From positions 92,501-156,500 of the forward strand of contig NW_026731570.1 of assembly GCF_028476545.1 (NCBI RefSeq): 64,000 bases of DNA, read 5' to 3'. This document shows, piece by piece, positions 10,440-23,679 of this stretch. Origin of the DNA: Physella acuta (taxonomy: Eukaryota; Mollusca; Gastropoda; Physidae). Positions within the stretch are counted from its first letter, which is position 1. Each line of letters opens with the position of its first letter. A program made the translations under genes and the position numbers. The notes beneath the pieces are model-generated. The model ran no database searches. It worked only from the letters and a program-made list of their open reading frames with translations, and was not told the origin of the DNA.

Positions 10440-11007
10440 CTATGCTATATAATGCTTAGCTATGCTATGCTGTGCGTTGAAATGCTGTATAATGCTGTGC
10501 TATGCTGTTGAGTAGCGTGCTATGTTCTGTTGTGATATGTTGTGATATGTTGTGATATGATAAGATAATGCTGTTATATGTTGAGATATCGTGTGATATA
10601 TTGTAATACGAGCCGACCCGCGGCGTATCATATGCCGCTATTTAGTTGTTTTATTTTCTACATTTCAGTAATTCATTATTTGTGAATTCGACAGTACCAA
10701 TGCTGCCACTGAAAATATTTGCTTTAAAACACTATCAGTAGGTCGTCATGGACGATACTACCCCACCCTCCTTTCCCCCAACCCATACCCTACACCCCCC
10801 CCCCCCCGTGAAAGCAGTCTCCTCTTAGATACCTCCCCTAAGTTTAAAATCGTTTCAAACTAAATTATCTGCCTCTAATAGCCGTCACTAAACCCGGTTC
10901 TACGATTGTAAACATTTAGTGTGAACCACAGCTCACCAGACAATGTAGGGGTGGGGTGGTAGGGAGCGCGCTTACAGCTTGGTGTTTTCTAGCGCCTCCA
11001 AGAAGAG

Positions 11008-11051
<44 letters not shown>

Positions 11052-11200
11052 ATGTTGTGATACATTGAGATATGTTGTGATATGTTGAGATATGTGTTGA
11101 TATGTTGAGATATGTTGAGATATGTTGAGATATGTTGAGATATGTTGTGATATGTTGAGATATGTTGTGATGTGTTGTGATATGTTGTAATATGTCATGT
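10440..11200. repeat. TGTTGAGATA-type minisatellite, split by an element
   Basis: Degenerate 10-11-bp units (GATATGTTGAGATATGTTGT) occur at 10440-10606 and 11052-11200. The Helitron-like copy C (10608-11049) lies between them and evidently inserted into the array. Confidence 0.8.
10608..11049 (-). mobile_element. Helitron-like short element, copy C
   Basis: Closely similar to copy A along its length, from the hairpin (GCGGCGTATCATATGCCGC) to GAAGAGAATTATATATA. Its (TA)n tail has expanded to about 38 bp. It interrupts the TGTTGAGATA minisatellite. Confidence 0.65.
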
Positions 11201-11526
11201 CGTGACTATTTTGAAAAAAAAATTGTTTTGATGATAATTTTGTGGCTCACGTTTATCAGCTGTCTAAGCACATATTTAGTCTAAAGTGGTTTCAACTTGG
11301 CTAGACAACATCAGTTTTCCACAAGCTTTTATTTAATTTGCTTCTTATATTTTTTTTTCTACCGTGCTCCGTCATCGATCAAAATTTACGAGCGAAATTT
11401 CGACTACTTCTAACCGATCAATTGCTCTGAAACCTGGCACATGGGCAAGATCCGGCAACGCAACCTGACAATACAGTTGACTAAATCTAATGCTTAGTTA
11501 ATTTTCAAATAATTAATTTAACGTAG

Positions 11527-12137
<611 letters not shown>

Positions 12138-12654
12138 CATAGAGTATGTAAAGATGGGGCCACGGTTTACATAGAATACAATAATGACGTGATTTATGTC
12201 GTAGCTTATTATGAGGACGAACAACTCTTTGAATAGTTTCGTACGATTTGGTGTCATTATTTCCGAATTAGCTGTGGTGATGAATCTTCCAAATGTATAG
12301 CTTATTCCTTAGTCTGTGACAACTAAAAGGATTGCCTAAAAGTCAGAGACGGAGGATGTGTTGTCTCAATACTTCTACACTGACTACAACGACCTTAATA
12401 CAAATATGTGTTACAATGTGAACAGCAGTACTCGTTTTAATCGTTGTTGGTCATTGCGTTACTTAGTGTGTATGTGTGAACGTACATGTAAGTATGTATG
12501 CGTGTGTGTGTGGTTGTGTGTTTATGAGTGAATGTGAATGCACATGCGATCATGTCCATAGGAATGTTTCCGTGCGCGCGTGTATTTATGCTCCTGAGTG
12601 CGTGGCTTTATGTGTTAGCGTGTGAATGTTTGTAAGCACATTCGTTCTAGGGGT

Positions 12655-13190
12655 TCATGCCTGGGTGTTTATGTGTGGGTGTTTATGTGTGGGTGTTTAT
12701 GTGTGGGTGTTTATGTGTGGGTGTTTATGTGTGGGTGTTTATGTGTGGGTGTTTATGTGTGGGTGTTTATGTGTGAGTGTTTATGTTTGGGTGTTTATGT
12801 TTGGCTGTTTATGTGTGGGTGTTTATGTTTGGCTGTTTATGTGTGGGTGTTTATGTGTGGGTGTTTATGTGTGGGTGTTTATGTGTGGGTGTTTATGTGT
12901 GAGTGTTTATGTGTGTGGGTGTTTATGTGTGGGTGTTTATGTGTGGCTGTTTATGTGTGGGTGTTTATGTGTGGGTGTTTATGTTTGGCTGTTTATGTGT
13001 GGGTGTTTATGTGTGGGTGTTTATGTGTGGGTGTTTATGTGTGGGTGTTTATGTGTGAGTGTTTATGTGTGTGGGTGTTTATGTGTGGGTGTTTATGTGT
13101 GGGTGTTTATGTGTGGGTGTTTACGTGTGGGTGTTTACGTGTGGGTGTTTACGTGTGGGTGTTTACTTGTGGGTGTTTATGTGAGTAAGT
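12655..13190. repeat. 14-bp minisatellite GGGTGTTTATGTGT
   Basis: About 38 copies with variants TTTGGCTG, TGTGAGTG and TTACGTG. A ~165-bp higher-order pattern (…GTGAGTGTTTATGTGTGTGGGTG…) appears twice, at about 12895-12925 and 13050-13080. Open frames (VGVYVW) are period artefacts. Confidence 0.9.
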
Positions 13191-13334
13191 GAGTGCCTGT
13201 ATGTGGAACAAGGAATTCAATTATAATCCATTACAATTGTAATTGTCATTCATAAAAATCCCCGGCGGCTGTGGGATTTGAGACAAGAATTATTGTACAC
13301 TGCCAGACCACAGATGGTGTTCGAAGTTTACCTC

Positions 13335-15615
13335 AGTCTCTATTGACACAGTACGTCCATGGTTACATCTACACAGTACGTCCCATAGTTACATCTACAC
13401 AGTACGTCATATGGTTACATCAACACAGTACTTCTATGGCTACATCAACACAGTACGTCCTATGGCTACATCAACACAGTACGTCCCATGGCTACATCAA
13501 CACAGTACGTCCTATGGCTACATCAACACAGTACGTCCTATGGCTACATCAACACAGTACGTCCCATGGTTACATCAACACAGTACGTCCCATGGTTACA
13601 TCAACACAGTACGTCCCATGGTTACATCAACACAGTACGTCCCATGGTTACATCAACACAGTACGTCCCATGGCTACATCAAACAGTACGTCCCATGGCT
13701 ACATCAACACAGTACGTCCCATGGTTACATCAACACAGTACGTCCCATGGTTACATCAACACAGTACGTCCCATGGCTACATCAAACAGTACGTCCCATG
13801 GCTACATCAACACAGTACGTCCCATGGTTACATCAACACAGTACGTCCCATGGCTACATCAAACAGTACGTCCCATGGCTACATCAACACAGTACGTCCC
13901 ATGGTTACATCAACACAGTACGTCCCATGGCTACATCAACACAGTACGTCATATGGCTAAAACGTCCTATGGCTAAGTACGTCCTATGGCTAAGTACATC
14001 CTATGGCTAAAAAGTCCTATGGCTAAGTACGTCTTATGGCTAAATATGTTCTATGGCTAATTACGTTCTATGGCTAAGTACGTCCTATGGCTAAAAACGT
14101 CCTATGGCTAAGTACGTCTTATGGCTAAATATGTTCTATTGCTAAGTACGTCCTATGGCTAAGTACGTCATTTGGCTAAGTACGTCTTATGGCTAAGTAC
14201 GTCCAAAGGCTAAGTACGTCCTATGGCTAAGTACGTCCTATGGCTAAGTACGTCCTATGGCTAAGTACGTCCTATGGCTAAGTACGTCTTATGGCTAAGT
14301 ACGTCTTATGGCTAAGCACGTCCTATGGCTAAGTACGTCCAATGGCTAAGTACGTCCTATGGCTAAGTACGTCCTATGGCTAAGTACGTCCTATGCTTAA
14401 GTACGTCCTATGGCTAAGCACGTCTAATGGCTAAGCACGTCCAATGGCTAAGTACGTCCTAGGGCTAAGTACGTCCTATGGCTAAAAACGTCCAATGGCT
14501 AAGTACGTCCAATGGCTAAGTACGTCCTAGGGCTAAGTATGTCCTATGGCTAAAAACGTCCAATGGCTAAGTACGTCCTATGGCTAAGTACGTCCTATGG
14601 CTAAGTACGTCCTAGGGCTAAGTACGTCCTATGGCTAAAAACGTCCTATGGCTAAGTATGTCTTATGGCTAAATATGTTCTATTGCTAAGTACGTCCTAT
14701 GGCTAAGTACGTCATTTGGCTAAGTACGTCCTATGGCTAGGTACGTCTTATGGCTAAGTAGGCCTACGTCTTATGGCTAAGTACGTCCTATGGCTAAGTA
14801 GGTCCTATGGCTAAGTACGTCTTATGGGTAAGTACTTCTTATGGTTAAGCATGTTCTATGGCTAAGTACGTCCTATGGCTAAGTACGTCCTATGGCTAAG
14901 CACGTCCAATGGCTAAGTACGTCCTAGGGCTAAGTACGTCCTATGGCTAAAAACGTCCAATGGCTAAGTACGTCCAATGGCTAAGTACGTCCTAGGGCTA
15001 AGTACGTCCTATGGCTAAAAACGTCCAATGGCTAAGTACGTCCTATGGCTAAGTACGTCCTATGGCTAAGTACGTCCTAGGGCTAAGTACGTCATATGGC
15101 TAAAAACGTCCAATGGCTAAGTACGTCCTATGGCTAAGTACGTCCTATGGCTAAGTACGTCCTATGGCTAAGTACGTCATTTGGCTAAGTACGTCCTATG
15201 GCTAGGTACGTCTTATGGCTAAGTAGGCCTACGTCTTATGGCTAAGTACGTCCTATGGCTAAGTACGTCCTATGGCTAAGTACGTCTTATGGGTAAGTAC
15301 TTCTTATGGCTAAGCATGTTCTATGGCTAAGTACGTCCTATGGCTAAGTACGTCTTATGGCTAAGTACATCTTATGGCTAAGTACGTCTTATGGGTAAGT
15401 ACTTCTTATGGCTAAACATGTTATATGGCTAAGTACGTCCTATGGCTAAGTACGTCTTATGGCTAAGTACGTCTTATGGCTAAGCACGTCCTATGGCTAA
15501 GTACGTCCTATGGCTAAGTACGTCTTATGGCTAAGTACGTCTTATGGCTAAGTACGTCTTATGGCTAAGCACGTCCTATGGCTAAGTACGTCCTATAGCT
15601 ACATCAACACAGTAC
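13335..15615. repeat. Nested two-level minisatellite (26-bp and 17-bp units)
   Basis: From 13335 to about 13955 the unit is 26 bp (ACATCAACACAGTACGTCCC plus ATGGTT, with shorter variants). From about 13955 to 15595 it is a 17-bp unit (AAGTACGTCCTATGGCT) in about 95 copies. At 15592-15612 one 26-bp-type unit reappears. The 17-bp unit is the 26-bp unit without ACATCAACAC, so it seems to have expanded inside the older array. A higher-order period of about 465 bp is visible from the AAGTAGGCCTACGTC variant at 14757 and 15222. Confidence 0.9.
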
Positions 15616-15629
15616 GTCATAAGACTACT

Positions 15630-16000
15630 GAAAAACAGAATTATATGTCAGTTATTTCATTTACATCTTCCATATGATCCAGTGGGAATTATACACCTTA
15701 ACATTGCGCTTATTTCAATAATAAATTTGTTTTGAATTCATGTTTATGAGGTTTTTATCAACTTCAATAACAAGCATTCTATCTGTAACACAGATTGTTG
15801 TCTGTTATTGATAGAAGAAATAGTGGTTGTAATATCAATATTGAAATGCAATAATTGCACTGACGTAGGATTTCGTTAAGCTAAATTTCAATTTCAAAAT
15901 ATTTGCGGTGTTGGATACAATAGCAACACTAATTCTAGTAAAACCAAATTTTGGTTTATTTATCCAATTTAATTTAATCGAATTCATCAGTGTATTTTAT
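15630..16000. other. Non-coding stretch without recognised feature
   Basis: AT-rich sequence between minisatellites. No exon, RNA gene or element is recognised. Confidence 0.5.
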
Positions 16001-16002
16001 GC

Positions 16003-16105
16003 CCATCATATCACTGGCGAACCTAGGCCCCGCCCATCACGTCACTAGCGAACCTAGGCCCCGCCCATCACGTCACTATCGAACATAGCCTCCGCCCATT
16101 ACGTT
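16003..16105. repeat. 31-bp GC-rich repeat, three copies
   Basis: Copies of CCCATCACGTCACTAGCGAA followed by CCTAGGCCCCG. Each holds an ACGTCA half-CRE and a CCCCGCCC box. It is GC-rich against AT-rich flanks, so a regulatory role is conceivable but unsupported. Confidence 0.7.
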
Positions 16106-16464
16106 CATGGTGCTTGTTTTTTTTTCTTCTTTAATTATATACGTTTATTTCTGAATATTAGCAATGCGGGATACAAACGCATACAAAACGTCATCACACC
16201 GTCAATCTTATCCACCATAAAATTATATGATACATTATATTATTGTTATATCATGGTCAACAGTAAAGCTGTATGAGACGTTATAACAGCACAACATACA
16301 GCTTTATAAGACATAATTTCACTATCCAAAATATCCATCATTCCATATTCACGACGTTATGACATCGTCTACCATATTTTGTAGATATTACACGGTTTAT
16401 TATATCAGGTTAGAACTAAATTCGCAACGGTGATATTTTATCATGTCTGTGCCAAATACTGTAC

Positions 16465-17195
16465 CATGTTACCTGGCCAATATGATCTGTGATGTTACCT
16501 GGCCAATATGGTATGTGATGTTACCTGGCCAATATGGTATGTGATGTTACCTGGCCAATATGATCTGTGATGTTACCTGGCCAATATGGTATGTGATTTT
16601 ACCTGGCCAATATGATCTGTGATGTTACCTGGCCAATATGGTATGTGATGTTACCTGGCCAATATGATAAGTGATGTTACCTGGCCAATATGGTATGTGA
16701 TGTTACCTGGCTAAATATGGTCTGTGATGTTACCTGGCCAATATGGTCTGTTATGTTACCTGGCCAATATGGTCTGTGATGTTACCTGGCCAATATGGTT
16801 ACCTGGCCAATATGTTCTGTTATGTTACCTGGCCAATATGGTTACCTGGCCAATATGTTCTGTTATGTGTTACCTGGCCAATATGGTTACCTGGCCAATA
16901 TGGTCTGTGATGTTACCTGGCCAATATGGTTTGTGATGTTACCTGGCCAATATTGTCTGTTATGTTACCTTGCCAGTATGGCATGTTATGTTACCTGTAA
17001 TGCTACCTGTTATGTTACCTGGCCAATATTGTCTGTTATGTTGCCTGGCCAATATGGTCTGTGATGTTGCCTGGTCAATATGATCTGTCATGTTACCTGG
17101 CCAATATGGTCTGTTATGTTACCTTGCCGGTATGGCATGTTATGTTACCTGTTATGTTACCTGTTATGTTACCTGGCCAATATTGTCCGTATGTC
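16465..17195. repeat. 26-bp minisatellite TGTTACCTGGCCAATATGG
   Basis: About 27 copies of TGTTACCTGGCCAATATGG plus a CTGTGA-like spacer, with shortened units at 16795-16890 and 16990-17015. Each unit has TGGCCAAT, which contains a CCAAT box. Confidence 0.9.
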
Positions 17196-17204
17196 AGATG
17201 TACT

Positions 17205-17568
17205 GAAATTGGTCAAACAGATGTACTGACTTATGGTCAAATAGATGTTTTGACATATGGTCAAACAGATGTACTGACTTATGGTCAAATAGATGTTTTG
17301 ACATATGGTCAAACAGATGTACTGACTTATGGTCAAATAGATGTTTTGACATTTGGTCAAACAGATGTACTGACATATGGTCAAACAGATGTACTGACTT
17401 ATGGTCAAATAGATGTTTTGACATTTGGTCCAACAGATGTACTGACATATGGTCAAACAGATGTACTGACATATGGTCAAACAGATGTACTGACATATGA
17501 TCAAACTGATGTACTGACATATGGTCAAACAGATGTACTGACATATGGTCAAACAGATGTATTTGTGT
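17205..17568. repeat. 24-bp minisatellite GGTCAAACAGATGTACTGAC
   Basis: About 15 copies with alternating variants (CAGATGTACTGAC / TAGATGTTTTGAC). Divisibility by 3 gives spurious open frames (TDVLTYGQ) on both strands. Confidence 0.9.
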
Positions 17569-17597
17569 TCAATGTATGCTTAAAATAAATCTATTAG

Positions 17598-17725
17598 GCC
17601 TAGTACCAGCCTTTACGTGGACTAAAATTTCAATATTGATTTTATTTACAGTTTATCCCCTTCCACTCTAAATTATGCGCTTAATTATTGTTTTGCCGCA
17701 TCTACTTAAAATCTTGTTGAGAGGA
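17598..17725 (+). repeat. Duplicated ~115-bp segment, copy 1
   Basis: AGTACCAGCCTTTACGTGGA through GCATCTACTTAAAATCTT is nearly identical to 19911-20025. Contains TTGTTTTGCCG and AATTATGCGCTTAATTATTG. Nature unknown: a dispersed repeat or a local duplication that bounds the 17.7-19.9 kb segment. Confidence 0.8.
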
Positions 17726-18166
17726 CTCAAAATATTGTTGTCAACCCGTCTGGACTGTTAATACAATACATATACACAACGATCTGTGGTAGCAAGCATG
17801 GATGGATGGTAATTAATTACTTTCTAGTAATTATCTTTCTGTTTTATTCTTTTCATTTTTTTTTCATTTCTATGTTACAGTTGCTCATGGATGGGAAGCG
17901 ATTTAACTTGTATGTGTAGAGTTTGTCGGGAATTTTGTAACACACCCGGTCATACAACATTATCGCCTATGGTTCTGTGGAGAGATTAAAATCTAACGCA
18001 ATCCGTCTTTGTTTCGTTTGTAACAATTTAAAACATTTCAATACTTAGTAAATAATTAAATGATTAAAGTCAAAATAATAATTGAATAAAAAAATACAAA
18101 AATTAACGAGTTTTGTTTTTAGATTCAAGCTGTCAAGTAACGAAATTAACATTGTTTTGAATAAGG

Positions 18167-18172
<6 letters not shown>

Positions 18173-18246
<74 letters not shown>
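18173..18246. repeat. (TA)n microsatellite
   Basis: About 74 bp of TA dinucleotides. The flanks 17740-18170 and 18250-19080 show no recognisable gene. Confidence 0.95.
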
Positions 18247-18254
<8 letters not shown>

Positions 18255-19084
18255 TAAAAAAATTAAAAGAAATTCTGCTATACTAACTGACTAAAGATGG
18301 AATAGAGAAGCAATAATGCGTAATATGGCAAAATGGTTATCGGTCATGAGTCTATGCAATCTTCAAAACTCAAACCACACTAACAGAAGAAGCATTCATA
18401 ACACACGATGTAGAATTATTTTAACGGCATGAAACAAAATTGCAAAAGTCCGAGTTAATCATGCAGGCATTTTTAGGTTTAATGGTGAATTTAATTCTTG
18501 CGGATTCCAATAAGGTAAGGATACAAAAAATATCTTTCTAATAATAATATTTAGCAAGACATTTCTGTTACGTCCCTTACATGTCCCCTTATTGTGCGTG
18601 TTGTGTGCTGGAACGACAGGTACCCTCCCTTTGGTGTATAGCCTAGTTGTATCCCTTGGTTGAGTGTGTTTACGTGGTGTGAGAAGTGTTCACGTGAGGT
18701 GTGTCAGGTGACGGGTGTCAGAGCGTGGGTGTGTTATTTATGTAGTGTGGCTGTGGGATGTGGCTTTGGACGTGGAACTTGGTGTTGAGTATCGCTACTT
18801 GTGTTGTAGAATATTGTTTCATTTAGTATTTTATTATTATTTTTTTTATATATATTCAAATGTGTATCTAGTAAGCGCACGTAGAATCTAAAGACTGATT
18901 ATATAGCTGGTATTATGATATATCTAACTTATCTACAATATAACGGCATGGAAAGACTTTTAAGCTTTGTGAGAGGTTTTGTATTCTGTAACTCATTTTT
19001 ATGGGACGTAATATTAGGTTTCTGTTTAAGACGGATTTCAACAGTTGCTTCCCATATATTATTTTAATAAGTGTGAATAATGGT

Positions 19085-19830
19085 TTCTGTGTTATGAATG
19101 TTTGGTGGTTGCCCTTGTGTCTCTGTCACAAATGTTTGGTGGTCGCCCTTGTGTCTCTGTTATGAATGTTTGGTGGTCGCCCTTGTGTCTCTGTCATGAA
19201 TGTTTGGTGGTCCCCCCTTGTGTCTCTGTCATGAATGTTTGGTGGTCGCCCTTGTGTCTCTGTTATGAATGTTTGGTGGTCGCCCTTGTGTCTCTGTCAT
19301 GAATGTTTGGTGGTCCCCCTTGTGTCCCTGTCATGAATGTTTGGTGGTCGCCCCTGTTCTGTGGTTATGAATGTTTGGTGGTCGCCCCTGTTCTGTGGTT
19401 ATGAATGTTTGGTGGTCGCCCCTGTTCTGTGGTTATGAATGTTTGGTGGTCGCCCCTGTTCTGTGGTTATGAATGTTTAGTGGTCGCCCCTGTTCTATGG
19501 TTATGAATGTTTGGTGGTCGCCCCTGTTCTGTGGTTATGAATGTTTGGTGGTCGCCCCTGTTCTGTGGTTATGAATGTTTGGTGGTCGCCCCTGTTCTAT
19601 GGTTATGAATGTTTGGTGGTCGCCCCTGTTCTGTTGTTATGAATGTTTGGTGGTCGCCCCTGTTCTGTGGTTATGAATGTTTGGTGGTCGCCCCTGTTCT
19701 ATGGTTATGAATGTTTGGTAGTCGCCCCTGTTCTATGGTTATGAATGTTTGGTGGTCGCCCCTGTTCTATGGTTATGAATGTTTAGTGGTCGCCTCTATG
19801 TCTCTGTCACAAATGTTTGGTGGACGCCCT
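19085..19830. repeat. 34-bp minisatellite ATGAATGTTTGGTGGTCGCC
   Basis: About 21 copies. Two subtypes lie in blocks: an outer one with CTTGTGTCTCTGTC (19100-19330 and again 19795-19830) and an inner one with CCTGTTCTGTGGTT (19340-19790). This again suggests an inner unit that expanded within an older array. Confidence 0.9.
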
Positions 19831-19910
19831 TGTACATATAGCCATACAAATGTGAATAGTCCGTTCATATTTTTATTGTTACTGTAGTTAGTTACATATT
19901 TAGTATAACA

Positions 19911-20022
19911 GAGTACCAGCCTTTATGTGGACTAAAATTTCAATATTGATTTTGTTTACAGTTTATCCCCTTCCACTCTAAATTATGCGCTTAATTATTG
20001 TTTTGCCGAATCTATTTAAAAT

Positions 20023-20025
<3 letters not shown>
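19911..20025 (+). repeat. Duplicated ~115-bp segment, copy 2
   Basis: Direct repeat of 17598-17725 with a few substitutions; it runs into a (TA)n tract. Confidence 0.8.
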
Positions 20026-20072
<47 letters not shown>

Positions 20073-20115
20073 TATAGATGTATAGATATAAATATGTATA
20101 TATATATATATATTT
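20024..20115. repeat. (TA)n microsatellite
   Basis: TA dinucleotides with GATATAGATGTATAGATA interruptions. Confidence 0.9.
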
Positions 20116-20119
20116 GAAA

Positions 20120-21200
20120 ATAAAAAAAAATCAGGTCTGATACCAAAATATAATTTATTTTCTATAGAATACAATACAGTTCTGTAATGACCCCAGCTTG
20201 CATCGCTACCTGAAGCTACCTGTAGATAGGTGTGGATGTAGCATATATTTCTTCTAAAGGCCATCAATCGTCCCCTTGGGTCGGCCCTGTCACCTGTTTG
20301 ATGCTGCTTTAGTTGGCTGTGGACCGGACCACATAGTGCCCCCACCAAGAGGCTTTCATGTGTCACTCGTCTGACACCGCTGCCACTAATTAGCATAATT
20401 AATATTAAAATAATTAGGTGTTTAGGTTTATAAGCGTAAATTCTGGAACATAGCTTAGAACCAACTTTTAAAGCATGGATTGATAAATGCGTACTTTATG
20501 ATCGACAAACATATTTACAAATTTAAAAAATAAATAGAAGTACTGAAATAAACATGCACAATGCATTGTTCTAACGATCAAACAAAGGAGTGGCTGTATA
20601 TGTGCATTTCTTTCATAAAATAAACTTTTTTTTTTGGTAAATAATCACTCACTGTTTTGAATACGATTTAAATAAACTAAAATGAATGGAATATCTACAA
20701 CATACTATAATATCTAAAAAAATTTCATAAAAAACGTTTTATTAACAAGCTTTTATGTAATAAAGCACTACAAACGAGAAAATAAATCCCACACTACTAT
20801 TTAAATAACTATAAAGAAAAGCGTGGGCCACTTTAGAATCTATAGGATATCTTTGTAAAATTTAATCAGCTTAAATCGTGGCGATATTTATTTTAAGACA
20901 AAAGATACTCATTCACTGAAACACTCGCTGCCCATGTGTGGACAAATATATGTCGGTTGAGTCTGCAGCGTTGCCGTTACCAGCAATGTATCGCTGTAAA
21001 TGTAACGGTCGTATTGACAACTGTTCAGTGTATGACACGATATTGTACTTCCAATAATATTTACTCAACCACCATAAAGAGAAGCAACTCTCACTATCAA
21101 GCATTCAGCACCACAACAGACACCCACAGTCCTTGCATGATCTCCCCTCCCCTATCTTAAAAATATGCACCCCCCCCCCCACTTAACCCCTCAACTTTCC
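20120..21200. other. Non-coding stretch without recognised gene
   Basis: The minus-strand frame over 20120-20396 is open and less AT-rich (HSQLKQHQTGDRADPRGR) but matches no family I know and may be repeat-derived. The remainder is AT-rich. Confidence 0.4.
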
Positions 21201-21231
21201 AATTTCAGAGGCGTGTGCCTTGTATCTTGTA

Positions 21232-21550
<319 letters not shown>

Positions 21551-22559
21551 CGAGAGAAGGAAAGAGGAACAGATACATATACACAAGCGCCAATAGCTTT
21601 CTATTAATATGAGTCGAGTCATTTTGAAAGACCGTGGTTGGGGGGGGGGGGGGAAGGGGCGGGGCGGGGGTGGGCCTGATTCTTCTAGCACCCCCTGGCT
21701 ACGCCAGCCTGACGGGTGAGTCACATCCCTGGCGCCATCCGTCACCCATCCACGGTTCTATTCTGGTCTGGTGTAAGATTCATTCATATCCAGCGCGGCA
21801 CTAGGTTCATTATGGAGATGAAAGAAAAAAATATCCTTAAAAATAATTTTTTTTAAAAATCTTGACGAATATGTAAATGTGACGTAACAAACGATGGACA
21901 GGGCCTGTGGTTGCGATTTATGTATACAATATGAAATCTTTAAGGAAATAGCGACTGTGTCGAGATCTGGGGCAATGACTAAGAGACCTTACTCAGCAGG
22001 AATTAAAATGACGTAAACTTTTTTCCCCATCAAATCACCCCCCCCCCCCCCCTCTGCTTATATCCGTTTAAATCTATCTTAAGCCATACGTTGTAAGCGT
22101 ATTAACACTTACTTTAATTTTATTTCCTTTAAATGATATTTAAATTAATTATAGTGTGATTAAAACTGTAACAATTATGTAATGTAGGAAGCAACATTGA
22201 TATGATAGAAGGTAAACTTTTCCCAGAAAGATTTTAGATCGAAATTGTCGTGTGTCACGTTCGTAATAATTGAAAACTGGAAATCTATTAATGTATTGAT
22301 TGATTGATTATTGATGCTGAGTTACAGACCATTGGTTTTGAGTTATTGAACTAAGATAATTAATGATTAATTAAATTCATAAAATTGACATGCTAAAATC
22401 TCCCCACTTCTTTGGGGCTTTAGAATATAGTTCCGCTGTGTTTATTTTTAGACGACTTAACCCTGATTTAATATTTAGGGCATCTTTACAAGTCAGCTGA
22501 CTGATGTTTGATTTACCGACTTGAGCCGACGTTTGGGCTGAGATCATCAAAACGTGTGT

Positions 22560-22890
22560 GTACATTGTACATATAACGTGGCTGAAATTTTCCAGTAAGT
22601 ATCTATCTGTACACTATATATATATAACGTGGTTGAAATCATACAGGACTTATCTGTGCATTATGCATACATTAAAGTTCCCTTTTCGGAGATGACTGTC
22701 TACGGACCAAGTGAAGTACAGTTCACTTGTTTCTGTGACCACGGCATATAAGGGATAGTGTGGTCAGCACTATGCTGTACTATATGTACAACGTGGTTAA
22801 AATAATCAAGAACATATCTGTACACTATATATACAACGTGGTTTAAATAATCCAAAACGTGTGTGTACACTATATATAAATCGTGAACAG
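22560..22890. repeat. Degenerate ~60-bp repeat split by SINE-like insertion
   Basis: Units with TATATAACGTGG.T.AAAT.AT and ATCTGTACACTATATA occur at 22560-22670 and 22778-22890. The middle (22690-22775: GAAGTACAGTTCACTTGTTT, GTGTGGTCAGCACTAT) matches the 3' body of SINE family 2. Confidence 0.7.
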
Positions 22891-23332
22891 TACAAGATAT
22901 GGAGTTAGAACACATCATATATGTACACTGAGAAGACAGTACAGAAATAGCTAGAAGTTTTTACTATATATCCATAAGACATACACTGTAAGAACTCAAA
23001 TACTGTGGGTCTTCAAAATCACTGACCGGCGGTCAAGACTACACTCAATGCAATATTACACAACAGGTGCTCAACACACCTCTAACATTTATAAAAAAAT
23101 ACAAAGTGCTGTGTAATTCAAAATGTCAAACCATTACATCTTGTAGTTTCATGGAATACTCGAGAATAATTTGATTGACTTTCCAGTTTATGTTAATTGA
23201 TAATCAATATTTTATTTAACTCTAGATTCCAATGATGTCCAAAATCGAAGCACGCCCTTCTTACACGGCCGTTCAAAATGAGGTGGTAATGACCACTATG
23301 TGAACTGGCCTGTAATTTGAAAAGTGGTTTAG

Positions 23333-23355
23333 TTAGGGCTTTGACCGTAACACAA
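23333..23355. mobile_element. Orphan Ginger-like terminus
   Basis: GGGCTTTGACCGTAACA is identical to the right end of the Ginger-like element at 32123-33679. No matching left end is visible nearby, so this is a solitary terminus or a deleted copy. Confidence 0.5.
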
Positions 23356-23368
23356 AATCACGCTCACA

Positions 23369-23670
<302 letters not shown>

Positions 23671-23679
23671 TATATATAG

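Noticed and set aside
12622-13976. Open frames of 160-229 codons in the 14-bp and 26-bp arrays.
   Set aside because: Low-complexity translations of tandem repeats, present in several frames at once.
13335-15615. CRISPR-like array.
   Set aside because: Units are contiguous without unique spacers, and the context is eukaryotic.
17061-17588. TDVLTYGQ-repeat open frame.
   Set aside because: 24-bp period artefact, mirrored on the opposite strand.
18567-19010. Possible solitary LTR (ends TGTTACGTCCC and GGGACGTAATA).
   Set aside because: Ends only partly match and no flanking duplication is present; too weak to call even as a fossil.
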